NCBI GenBank assembly: GCA_964456445.1
Contig: CAYWBI010000127.1
Coordinates: forward strand, 1 to 10,863
Direction: 5' to 3'
DNA length: 10,863 nt
Source of the DNA: CAYWBI01 sp964456445
GTDB taxonomy: Bacteria > Calditrichota > Calditrichia > Calditrichales > J004
The position numbers and the translations under genes were made by a program. This document shows positions 1 through 6,209 of this stretch, in pieces. A model generated the notes under the pieces. That model saw only the letters and a program-made list of their open reading frames with translations, ran no database searches and was not told the origin of the DNA. The first letter of the stretch is position 1, and each line of letters begins with the position of its first letter.

Positions 1-369
1 TATTTTGAATCGACGCAGTCGATTCGCTCCAAAATACCGCGTCGATGCTTTATCCTTATACCAAAAATTTATACGTATGCGAAAATTAGTGTTACATAGT
101 TTTTTTACCAGCCCGCATTATTCTTCCGTTTCAGTTATTTTGAATCGACACAGTCGGTTCGCTCCAAAGTACCGTGCCGATGCTTTGTTCCTGTACTATA
201 AATTTACATCGCAAACGAAAATTGGCGGTATATAATTTTTCCCTTGCCCCTCCATTCTTCGGTTGCGCTTATTTTGAATCGACACAGTCGATTCGCTCCA
301 AAATACCATATCGATACATTTTTCAAATTCGGCAGTTTTTAATCGACGCCGTCGGTTCGCTCTAAAGTC
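1..369. repeat. Diverged tandem repeat array, period about 135 bp, with a hairpin in each copy
   Basis: Four copies are visible: 1-135, 136-269, 270-335 and 336-369. Copies 1 and 2 align end to end with roughly three quarters identity by eye. Copy 3 keeps the conserved head and the tail before the next copy but lacks about 67 bp of the middle. Copy 4 is only a head. The head begins TATTTTGAATCGAC and runs into TTCGCTCCAAA. Each head has an inverted repeat with a 3-nt loop: 7-14/18-25 in copy 1, 142-149/153-160 in copy 2, 276-283/287-294 in copy 3 and 341-347/351-357 in copy 4. Copies 1 and 3 pair perfectly; in copies 2 and 4 the single change leaves a G:U pair when read as + strand RNA. The array may extend left of the window. 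I do not recognise the family. Confidence 0.8.
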
Positions 370-460
370 TTACCTGTCCAGCATAAAAAAATGAAAATTA
401 TTAAAACGGCCCATGGTTTGTTTTGTGTGTGTTTCAAAAATTTTGCTGCTTTCAAGAAAA

Positions 461-481
461 TTGGTAATTGGTAATTGGTAA
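461..481. repeat. Three tandem copies of the heptamer TTGGTAA
   Basis: The heptamer TTGGTAA occurs three times without a break, followed by a partial TTAA. Short heptameric tandem repeats are common in intergenic DNA of several bacterial groups and probably arise by slippage. It lies just upstream of the putative promoter, but no function can be read from it. Confidence 0.9.
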
Positions 482-486
482 TTAAG

Positions 487-515
487 TTGCGCACCGCGCG
501 CCGATTTGCTATTTT
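487..515 (+). promoter_or_regulatory. Possible sigma-70-like promoter of the amylase gene
   Basis: TTGCGC (487-492) and TATTTT (510-515) are separated by 17 bases, which would put a transcription start near 522 and give a leader of about 50 bases before the ATG at 572. The match to consensus is moderate and the phylum's promoter consensus is not certain, so this is a candidate only. Its position just before the palindrome at 532-545 fits a repressor-controlled promoter. Confidence 0.3.
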
Positions 516-531
516 CTACATTAAAATAGTA

Positions 532-545
532 ACTCTAATTAGAGT
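532..545. promoter_or_regulatory. Perfect 14-bp palindrome, candidate operator
   Basis: ACTCTAATTAGAGT is identical to its reverse complement. It sits 26 bp before the amylase start codon and shortly downstream of the putative transcription start, where a dimeric repressor would block initiation or elongation. The binding protein cannot be named; no regulator gene lies in the window. Confidence 0.4.
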
Positions 546-571
546 GAACAAAAACACTATAAGGAAACTCC

Positions 572-3451
572 ATGCGTTTCTCCGCCCTGTTGATCGTTCT
601 TCTTGTTACAAACCTGCTCCCGGCACAAGTGGTAACAACCGATCCCGCCAATGCCACCCGCAACGATTCATTTAACGTAATCTTTAACGCTGCCCTCGGC
701 GATCAGGGGCTGATGGGCTATACGGGCGACATCTATGCCCATACCGGCGTAACCATCGAGGGCGAAGGCACCTGGAAATATGTGATTGCCGGTTGGACAA
801 CCAACCTTTCCAAAGCCAAACTGACCAAAATCGGGACCGACCTGTGGCAGCTGAACATTGGCAATCCTTACACCTATTATGGGGTACCCGCGGGCAAAAA
901 AATCACCCAACTGGATTTTGTGTTCCGCAGTGCCGATGGCAGCAAGAGTGGGCGCGCCGACGGCGGCGGGGATATTTTTTTGGATTTGTTTGACACCGGC
1001 CTGACCATCACCCTTGACCAGCCCACGGTTACCGTCAACTTTGGCGACGCCCGGCGGTCCCCTGTTTATGTATCGCCCGGCGGTACATTGCCAATCCGTT
1101 CCATTGCGGTTACCATTGGCACCAGGATTGCCGAACAAAAACTCTATGACAACGACGCCCTGATCGATATGGTTTCTCAGGATACCCTGGAATATACCTT
1201 TACGGCTTCCACAACCGGAATGCACATTTTTAAAGTCGTTGGCAGCGATACGGCGGGCGTTCTGGATTCAACGTCCTTTGCCGTAATGGTTAACCCGCTT
1301 ACAACGGACCAGCCCCGTCCACAGGGAACGGCCGACGGTATCAATTATGTCGGCAACAACAGTGTGGTACTTTCGCTGCTGGCCCCTTATAAAAAATTTG
1401 TGTACCTTATCGGAGATTTTAATGACTGGCTTGTGGATGCGGATTTTTATTTAAAACGTGACAGCATAGACGCCACCCATGTTTACTGGTGGATTCAATG
1501 GGACAATCTTACGGCGCAGCAGGAATATGCCTTTCAATATCTGGTGGATGGTGATTTGCGTATTGCAGACCCCTATACGGCAAAAATACTGGACCCCTGG
1601 AACGATCAATACATCCCCGCCACCACCTATCCCGGGCTAAAGGCCTATCCCAACGGTAAAACCGAACAGGCCGTGGCCATTCTTCAAAGCGGGCAGCAAG
1701 CCTATCAATGGCAGACACAGGATTATCAACGCCCAGATAAGGACGGCCTGGTGATCTATGAACTATTGATCCGTGATTTTGTGGCCAAACATGATTTTAA
1801 AACCCTTATCGATACGCTGGGCTATTTACAAGATCTGGGCATCAACGCCATTGAACTGATGCCGGTCAACGAATTCGAAGGCAACGAAAGCTGGGGCTAT
1901 AACCCGTCGTTTTATTTTGCGGTGGATAAATATTATGGTCCGGCGGCTGATTTTAAAGCCTTTGTGGATTCCTGTCACAGCCGGAACATCGCGGTGATCA
2001 TGGACATGGTGTTGAACCATTCCTTTGGCCAGTCGCCCTTTGTGCGTTTGTATGCCGAAGGGGATTTTGGCCCGCCAAACGCGCAAAACCTGTGGTACAA
2101 TCCCGATATGAACCCGAACCAAGCCGGCTACCAGGGGCCGCACCCTTATGGCGTCGGTTATGATTTTAATCATGAAAGCCCGTTCACCCAACAGCTGGTG
2201 GACCGCATCAATGCCTATTGGCTTGAACAATACCATGTGGACGGTTTCCGCTTTGATCTTTCCAAGGGTTTTACCCAAAAATATAGCGGCGACGATGTAG
2301 GCAAATGGGGACAGTTTGACGGTACCCGTATCAGTATCCTGGAGCGCATGGCCGGGCAAATTTGGGCTGTGGACCCCTCAGCCTATGTGATCCTGGAGCA
2401 CTTTGCCGATAACAGCGAGGAAAAAATCCTGGCAAACGACGGCATGATGCTCTGGGGCAATATGAACTATAATTACAACGAAGCCACCATGGGTTATACA
2501 AGCACCTCGGATTTAACCTGGGGATTTTACCGCTCGCGTGATTGGAGCAAGGCTAACCTGGTTAGCTATATGGAAAGCCACGATGAAGAACGGCTGATGT
2601 ATAAAAACCTGCAATACGGTAACAGCAGCGGGGGGTATAATGTCACGGACTTGCCGACGGCATTGGAACGGATGAAACTGGCAGGCGCTTTCTTTTTTAC
2701 CCTGCCCGGTCCTAAGATGATCTGGCAGTTTGGCGAATTGGGCTATGATGTCTCCATCGACCAGGGAGGCCGGGTCGGCAATAAACCTATCCATTGGGAT
2801 TATCTGCTGGACCCTGATCGAAAAAAATTGTTTGACAGCTGGCGCGCATTGTTAACATTGCGAAAAAATCATCCCGCCTTCCGCAGCAGCGGCGCAAATG
2901 TGCAACTCTCAGTTGCGGGCAAGGCCAAACGCATCGTGATAAAAAACTATGATCTTAACGCAACCATCATCGGCAATTTTGGGGTAACGGGCACCACTAT
3001 CGATCCACAATTTACAAAGACCGGTTTTTGGTATGATTATTTTAGCGGAGATAGCATGCTGATTACAGACACCCATTCCCAATGGCCTCTGGATGCGGGC
3101 GAGTTTCATATTTATACCGATAAAAGACTGGAGAGGCCGGACAGCGGGTTGGTGCCAACGGCCTTGGATGGGAAGGATCAAATTATTTCCACTTTTCAAC
3201 TCAAACAAAATTACCCCAATCCCTTTAACCCATCCACACTCATTTCGTACCGGCTTGGCCGTGCCACACAGGTGGAATTAGCGGTATATGATTTGCGGGG
3301 ACGTCTGATAAAACAACTTCAGTCGGGGAGGCAGCCGGCCGGCGGCCATCATGTTGTTTTTTACGCGGGCAATCTGGCCAGCGGGGTTTATATTTACCGT
3401 CTGCGAACAGGTACATTTACCCGTTCGCGGAAAATGCTGTTGTTGCGTTAA
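572..3451 (+). CDS. Secreted multidomain GH13 alpha-amylase-family glycosidase with type IX secretion sorting domain
   Basis: This enzyme of 959 residues probably cleaves alpha-1,4 (possibly alpha-1,6) glucans outside the cell. Residues 1-19 form a Sec signal peptide (cleavage near LLPA/QVV). Residues about 20-150 resemble the beta-sandwich found at the N-terminus of FCB-group amylases (GYTGDIYAHTGV ... WKYVIAGW), 151-245 look Ig-like, and about 262-345 are a CBM48-like early-set domain (YLIGDFNDW). The GH13 barrel spans about 390-770. Its conserved regions are intact: DMVLNHS at 478-484; GFRFD with nucleophile D562; ILEH with acid E609; MESHD with transition-state D671. An all-beta domain follows. 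Residues about 873-959 are a type A type IX sorting domain (QNYPNPFNPST, VYDLRGR, SGVYIYRL), so the protein should cross the outer membrane and be released or anchored at the surface. The start is set by the signal peptide and AAGGA at 561-565. Fold and export are well supported; exact bond specificity and GH13 subfamily are not. Confidence 0.93.
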   Translation: MRFSALLIVLLVTNLLPAQVVTTDPANATRNDSFNVIFNAALGDQGLMGYTGDIYAHTGVTIEGEGTWKYVIAGWTTNLSKAKLTKIGTDLWQLNIGNPYTYYGVPAGKKITQLDFVFRSADGSKSGRADGGGDIFLDLFDTGLTITLDQPTVTVNFGDARRSPVYVSPGGTLPIRSIAVTIGTRIAEQKLYDNDALIDMVSQDTLEYTFTASTTGMHIFKVVGSDTAGVLDSTSFAVMVNPLTTDQPRPQGTADGINYVGNNSVVLSLLAPYKKFVYLIGDFNDWLVDADFYLKRDSIDATHVYWWIQWDNLTAQQEYAFQYLVDGDLRIADPYTAKILDPWNDQYIPATTYPGLKAYPNGKTEQAVAILQSGQQAYQWQTQDYQRPDKDGLVIYELLIRDFVAKHDFKTLIDTLGYLQDLGINAIELMPVNEFEGNESWGYNPSFYFAVDKYYGPAADFKAFVDSCHSRNIAVIMDMVLNHSFGQSPFVRLYAEGDFGPPNAQNLWYNPDMNPNQAGYQGPHPYGVGYDFNHESPFTQQLVDRINAYWLEQYHVDGFRFDLSKGFTQKYSGDDVGKWGQFDGTRISILERMAGQIWAVDPSAYVILEHFADNSEEKILANDGMMLWGNMNYNYNEATMGYTSTSDLTWGFYRSRDWSKANLVSYMESHDEERLMYKNLQYGNSSGGYNVTDLPTALERMKLAGAFFFTLPGPKMIWQFGELGYDVSIDQGGRVGNKPIHWDYLLDPDRKKLFDSWRALLTLRKNHPAFRSSGANVQLSVAGKAKRIVIKNYDLNATIIGNFGVTGTTIDPQFTKTGFWYDYFSGDSMLITDTHSQWPLDAGEFHIYTDKRLERPDSGLVPTALDGKDQIISTFQLKQNYPNPFNPSTLISYRLGRATQVELAVYDLRGRLIKQLQSGRQPAGGHHVVFYAGNLASGVYIYRLRTGTFTRSRKMLLLR

Positions 3452-3542
3452 AACCGTTTTACAATTTTCATGGAATGGATGCAGAAGGAAGGAACCTGTA
3501 AAAATATAACTCTTTATTATCCAAATACAGGAGGCTTATCTC

Positions 3543-5024
3543 ATGGTACGTTTCAGATACACCATTTCCTTACTGATCATCGCATTGTTTTTTCTACAAT
3601 GTTCATCTCCGTCGGCGCCGAATACTTCTTCCACGGGCGTTAACGGGCAAGGCACACAATTTCACGGTTTGCAAAAAACATCGAATATATCCGGCGCAAT
3701 GATGCAGGGATTTTACTGGGATGTGCCCATGGGCGGAACCTGGTACGATACCATGGCCGGAAAAGCCACTGAACTTGCCAACATGGCCGGAGGTTACGGT
3801 ATTGACCGTATCTGGTTTCCGCCTGCTTCAAAAGGCCAAAGCGGAAGTTATTCTATGGGATATGACCCGGCGGATTATTATGATTTGGGCAGCTACAACC
3901 AGTATGGCACAACCGAAACCCGGTTTGGATCAAAAACAGAATTGTCAACGGCCATAACAGCCTTTCATGCACAGGGTATTAGCACGATGGAAGATATTGT
4001 TTTGAACCATCGTTCAGGCGGACAGTCGGAATATAACCCCTATACCGGTGACAGCACATGGACCGATTTTAGTGGCGTTGCGTCTGGTAAAGCTACCTGG
4101 CATTATGGTTCATTTCACCCCAATTCCGTCCATGGTTATGATGCCGGGGCCTTTGGCGGTTTTCCCGATATATGTTACATGACCGGTAATGCTTATACGG
4201 ATATGCAAACCTGGATGAACTGGCTTAAGACCAGCATGCAATTTGACGGCGGCTGGCGGTTTGACTATGTAAAAGGTTTGGAACCCTGGGTTGTCAAGGA
4301 TATGATCACGGCTACCGGCGATCCTTTCAGCGTTGGTGAATACTGGGATTCCAATACATCTACCCTGGATTGGTGGACAGGTCAAACCGGGGCGTCAGCC
4401 TTTGATTTTGCTTTGTATTATACGATGGCGGATATATGCAATAATACTTCCGGGGGCGGCTATCTACCGAATATGGTTGATCCTTCAAAGTCTTTTGCTG
4501 CTAAAAACCCACTTAAGGCCGTTACATTTGCCGGAAATCATGATACGGATATTATTACAAACGATAAAATGCTTGCCTATGCATTTATGATGACATACCA
4601 GGGGTATCCATCCATCTGGTGGAAAGACTATTATAATTATGGCTTGAAAGATATCGGGGGGCAATGGGGAAATGGTATCAAGCAGTTGGTATGGGTACGT
4701 GGTCAATTAGCCGGTGCGGCGCCTAACATTGAGTTGTTAAAAACCAACGATGGTGATCAGTTGATTTATGGAAGTTATGGCAGTTCAACTTCATCACCCG
4801 GATATATTGTAGTTTTAAACGATAATGCATCATCCTGGAAGGGTTCCTGGGTACACACAAACAATTCTTATCTCTACAATAAAAACCTTAAGGTCTATGC
4901 CTGGTATTCATCTGCTGCGGGGCAAAATTATCAACCCGCAACAAAATATTGTCAGAGCAATGGTTGGGTAGAAGTTTGGGCCCCGCCACGTGGCTATGCC
5001 GTTTATTCGGTTGAAGGCCTATAA
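3543..5024 (+). CDS. Lipoprotein alpha-amylase, GH13, Pyrococcus/Thermococcus (GH13_7-like) type
   Basis: This 493-residue alpha-amylase should hydrolyse internal alpha-1,4 bonds of starch or glycogen. Residues 1-20 are a lipoprotein signal with lipobox FLQC (C20), followed by a Ser/Thr/Pro-rich linker to about 45, so the enzyme is probably tethered to a membrane. The rest closely follows, as I recall it, the secreted amylases of Pyrococcus and Thermococcus: MMQGFYWDVPMGGTWYDT, PPASKGQSGSYSMGYDPADY, ETRFGSK and AFGGFPDIC. Catalytic regions are intact: DIVLNH at 151-156; WRFD with nucleophile D241; GEYW with acid E266; GNHD with D334. H192, H197 and C211 keep the spacing of the zinc ligands described for the Pyrococcus enzyme. 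A short beta domain ends the protein; there is no type IX tail. AGGAGG (3529-3534) stands 8 bases before the ATG. It lies 91 bp after the first amylase with no terminator between, so co-transcription is plausible. Confidence 0.93.
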   Translation: MVRFRYTISLLIIALFFLQCSSPSAPNTSSTGVNGQGTQFHGLQKTSNISGAMMQGFYWDVPMGGTWYDTMAGKATELANMAGGYGIDRIWFPPASKGQSGSYSMGYDPADYYDLGSYNQYGTTETRFGSKTELSTAITAFHAQGISTMEDIVLNHRSGGQSEYNPYTGDSTWTDFSGVASGKATWHYGSFHPNSVHGYDAGAFGGFPDICYMTGNAYTDMQTWMNWLKTSMQFDGGWRFDYVKGLEPWVVKDMITATGDPFSVGEYWDSNTSTLDWWTGQTGASAFDFALYYTMADICNNTSGGGYLPNMVDPSKSFAAKNPLKAVTFAGNHDTDIITNDKMLAYAFMMTYQGYPSIWWKDYYNYGLKDIGGQWGNGIKQLVWVRGQLAGAAPNIELLKTNDGDQLIYGSYGSSTSSPGYIVVLNDNASSWKGSWVHTNNSYLYNKNLKVYAWYSSAAGQNYQPATKYCQSNGWVEVWAPPRGYAVYSVEGL

Positions 5025-5044
5025 ATATACATTTTAAAAACCCT

Positions 5045-5081
5045 TGCCAACCGGAACAATTTTTCGGTTGGCATTTTTTTT
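5045..5081 (+). terminator. Rho-independent terminator after the lipoprotein amylase
   Basis: GCCAACCG (5046-5053) pairs perfectly with CGGTTGGC (5065-5072). The stem can be extended inward by a G:U and two A:U pairs and outward by one U:A pair, leaving a 5-nt loop. Eight T residues follow (5074-5081). On the opposite strand the hairpin is followed by AGGGTTTTT, so it probably also terminates the convergent rfbC gene. Confidence 0.92.
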
Positions 5082-5114
5082 ATAGTCTTTTGTAATGCTG
5101 AGTAAAAAAACAGA

Positions 5115-5660
5115 TCAAAACACTTCCGCCGCGTGAAGCCCGGGGAATTTCCGGTCCTTGGCCGAAAGCAACGGCTTTTTTACCGGCCAGTCAATCTTTA
5201 ACTGCGGATCGTTCCAGATAATGCCGCGCTCGGATTGCGGGGCGTACTCCGCCGATATCTTATATAAAATTTCTGCCCGCTCGCTAAGCGTATAAAATCC
5301 ATGTGCAAATCCGGTGGGAATGTACAGCATGTTTTTCTTTTCGGCGCTTAGTTCCAGCCCGGTCCAATGGCCAAAGGTTGGTGAATTTTTGCGGATATCC
5401 ACGGCCACATCGTAAATAGACCCACTTAAACAGCGTACCAGTTTTGCCTGGGCATGGGGCGGAAGCTGATAGTGCAAGCCACGCAAAACCCCCCTGGTGG
5501 AAAAAGATGCATTGTCCTGGACAAAGTTAACATCAATCCCATGGGTCAAAAACTCACTTTGTTTGTATGCTTCAAAAAAGAAACCACGGGTATCTTCAAA
5601 AACGCGCGGTGTGATTAGTATGACGCCCGGAAGCGTTTGCTCGATAAAAGTAAAAGGCAT
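5115..5660 (-). CDS. rfbC: dTDP-4-dehydrorhamnose 3,5-epimerase (RmlC/RfbC)
   Basis: This 181-residue cytoplasmic cupin epimerises dTDP-4-keto-6-deoxy-glucose at C3 and C5, the third step of dTDP-L-rhamnose synthesis for surface polysaccharides. The length is typical. Family motifs are complete: DTRGFFFE at 23-30, QDNASFSTRGVLRGLHYQ at 48-65 with catalytic base H63, the QAKLVR strand at 71-76, DVAVDIRKNSPTFG at 84-97, IPTGFAHGFYTL at 114-125, the active-site tyrosine Y133, and D169 near the C-terminus, which pairs with the catalytic histidine in characterised enzymes. The start is well fixed, because an in-frame TGA lies six codons upstream with no other start between. The other rhamnose genes (rmlA, rmlB, rmlD) are not in the window. 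It converges on the amylase gene and shares its terminator region. Confidence 0.95.
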   Translation of the reverse strand: MPFTFIEQTLPGVILITPRVFEDTRGFFFEAYKQSEFLTHGIDVNFVQDNASFSTRGVLRGLHYQLPPHAQAKLVRCLSGSIYDVAVDIRKNSPTFGHWTGLELSAEKKNMLYIPTGFAHGFYTLSERAEILYKISAEYAPQSERGIIWNDPQLKIDWPVKKPLLSAKDRKFPGLHAAEVF

Positions 5661-5690
5661 GTACCCACTTTCAGGTCATTAGACAATAGT

Positions 5691-5720
5691 ATTATCAGGA
5701 TTAAATTCCCCTCATTTCAA
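5691..5720 (-). promoter_or_regulatory. rfbC: Likely sigma-70-like promoter of rfbC
   Basis: Read on the - strand, TTGAAA (5720-5715) and GATAAT (5696-5691) each match the consensus at five of six positions and are 18 bases apart. The predicted start near 5684 gives a leader of about 24 bases before the ATG at 5660. Confidence 0.45.
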
Positions 5721-5734
5721 AAGTTATTTCGCTG

Positions 5735-5833
5735 CTAATTTACCTTCCGGCCCTGATATAAAACAACCCAACCTTCCCCAATCTTTTTTATTTCCTGTTT
5801 GGGCACATACGGGGGGATTACCGCTGGGTCCAT
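5735..5833 (-). CDS. Possible small protein of 32 residues (doubtful)
   Basis: The - strand carries a short open frame that starts MDPAVIPPYVPKQ and ends GWVVLYQGRKVN before TAG. The composition is protein-like, with a proline-rich start and an aliphatic/aromatic end, and no low-complexity run. An in-frame TAA lies two codons before the ATG, so the frame does not extend upstream. I see no good Shine-Dalgarno sequence, and the length is within chance expectation. It lies upstream of the rfbC promoter in the same orientation. I recognise no family. It could be a real small gene, the remnant of a decayed gene, or chance. Confidence 0.2.
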   Translation of the reverse strand: MDPAVIPPYVPKQEIKKIGEGWVVLYQGRKVN

Positions 5834-6079
5834 GCTTTACGGAAAAAGCCGACGGGCCCAATATTAAACAAAAACTATAATAGGAGAATTTTTTTATTTG
5901 ACTTGATAGAAATGAAAAAACAAACCGGCTCAAGGCAATATTTTTTTTACCACTGCCCCTAAAACGGTTCTTTGATTAAAAAAAAGAACACCCATTGTAT
6001 CTCCGATTTTTCAATTTCAGATGATAGATATTCAAATATGTATATAATTCACAAAAAAAAACAAAAAAGATTAAAAGAT

Positions 6080-6107
6080 TTGCATTTATTGCTTCACATC
6101 GTAAAAT
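6080..6107 (+). promoter_or_regulatory. Candidate promoter of the sulfur reductase operon
   Basis: TTGCAT (6080-6085) and TAAAAT (6102-6107) are 16 bases apart, each close to the sigma-70 consensus. The start would fall near 6114, leaving a leader of roughly 95 bases before the GTG at 6210. In such AT-rich DNA chance matches are frequent, so this is only a plausible candidate. Confidence 0.35.
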
Positions 6108-6196
6108 ATTTATCGTATATTTAGTTTAGAACATAAACAAACAAGAAACGGAAGAAGATTTACAAAATATAGCGCAGAACATTCAGCATTACGACG

Positions 6197-6203
6197 AAAG
6201 GGG
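6197..6203 (+). promoter_or_regulatory. Ribosome binding site supporting the GTG start at 6210
   Basis: AAAGGGG lies six bases before GTG. No in-frame ATG lies between here and the twin-arginine motif, and starting at the GTG gives the usual short basic n-region (MAKKISRRSF) of a Tat signal. This settles the start. Confidence 0.75.
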
Positions 6204-6209
6204 AAAATT

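Larger units (their letters stand above)
370..571. other. Gene-poor leader region upstream of the first amylase
   Basis: No credible coding sequence is seen here. The stretch contains AT-rich DNA, a three-copy heptamer repeat, a possible sigma-70-like promoter and a 14-bp palindrome, each listed separately, followed by the ribosome binding site AAGGA (561-565) six bases before the amylase ATG. Confidence 0.6.
5834..6209. other. AT-rich intergenic region upstream of the reductase operon
   Basis: I see no convincing gene in this stretch. It is rich in A and T runs and contains a 7-bp inverted repeat GTTCTTT/AAAGAAC (5967-5973/5983-5989) without a T tract on the + strand, an isolated TATAAT (5876-5881) without a matching -35 box, and the candidate operon promoter at 6080-6107. 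No FNR-type TTGAT-N4-ATCAA site was found by eye. Confidence 0.5.

Noticed and set aside
5..235. Open frame of 76 codons across the first two repeat copies
   Set aside because: It lacks a ribosome binding site, starts at a TTG inside the repeat, and exists because the repeat period is a multiple of three. It is treated as part of the repeat array.
1..369. Integron attC sites or a CRISPR array
   Set aside because: The heads lack the GTTRRRY/RYYYAAC core pair of attC sites, and the spacing and diverged full-length units do not fit CRISPR repeats with unique spacers. No integrase or cas gene is present.
668..1225. Long - strand open frame (185 codons) inside the first amylase gene
   Set aside because: It lies opposite a clearly functional coding sequence with intact domains and shows no recognisable motif; a shadow frame.
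3495..3531. CCTGTA/TACAGG inverted repeat that could hide the ribosome binding site of the lipoprotein amylase
   Set aside because: Only six pairs across a 25-base loop in AT-rich DNA; such a match is expected by chance and would form a weak stem.
5724..5933. Longer - strand open frame of 69 codons upstream of rfbC
   Set aside because: Composition is not protein-like, there is no ribosome binding site, and a better small frame overlaps it in another register.
5967..5989. GTTCTTT/AAAGAAC hairpin as a terminator
   Set aside because: A weak AT-rich stem with no T tract following on the + strand and no upstream gene that needs termination there.
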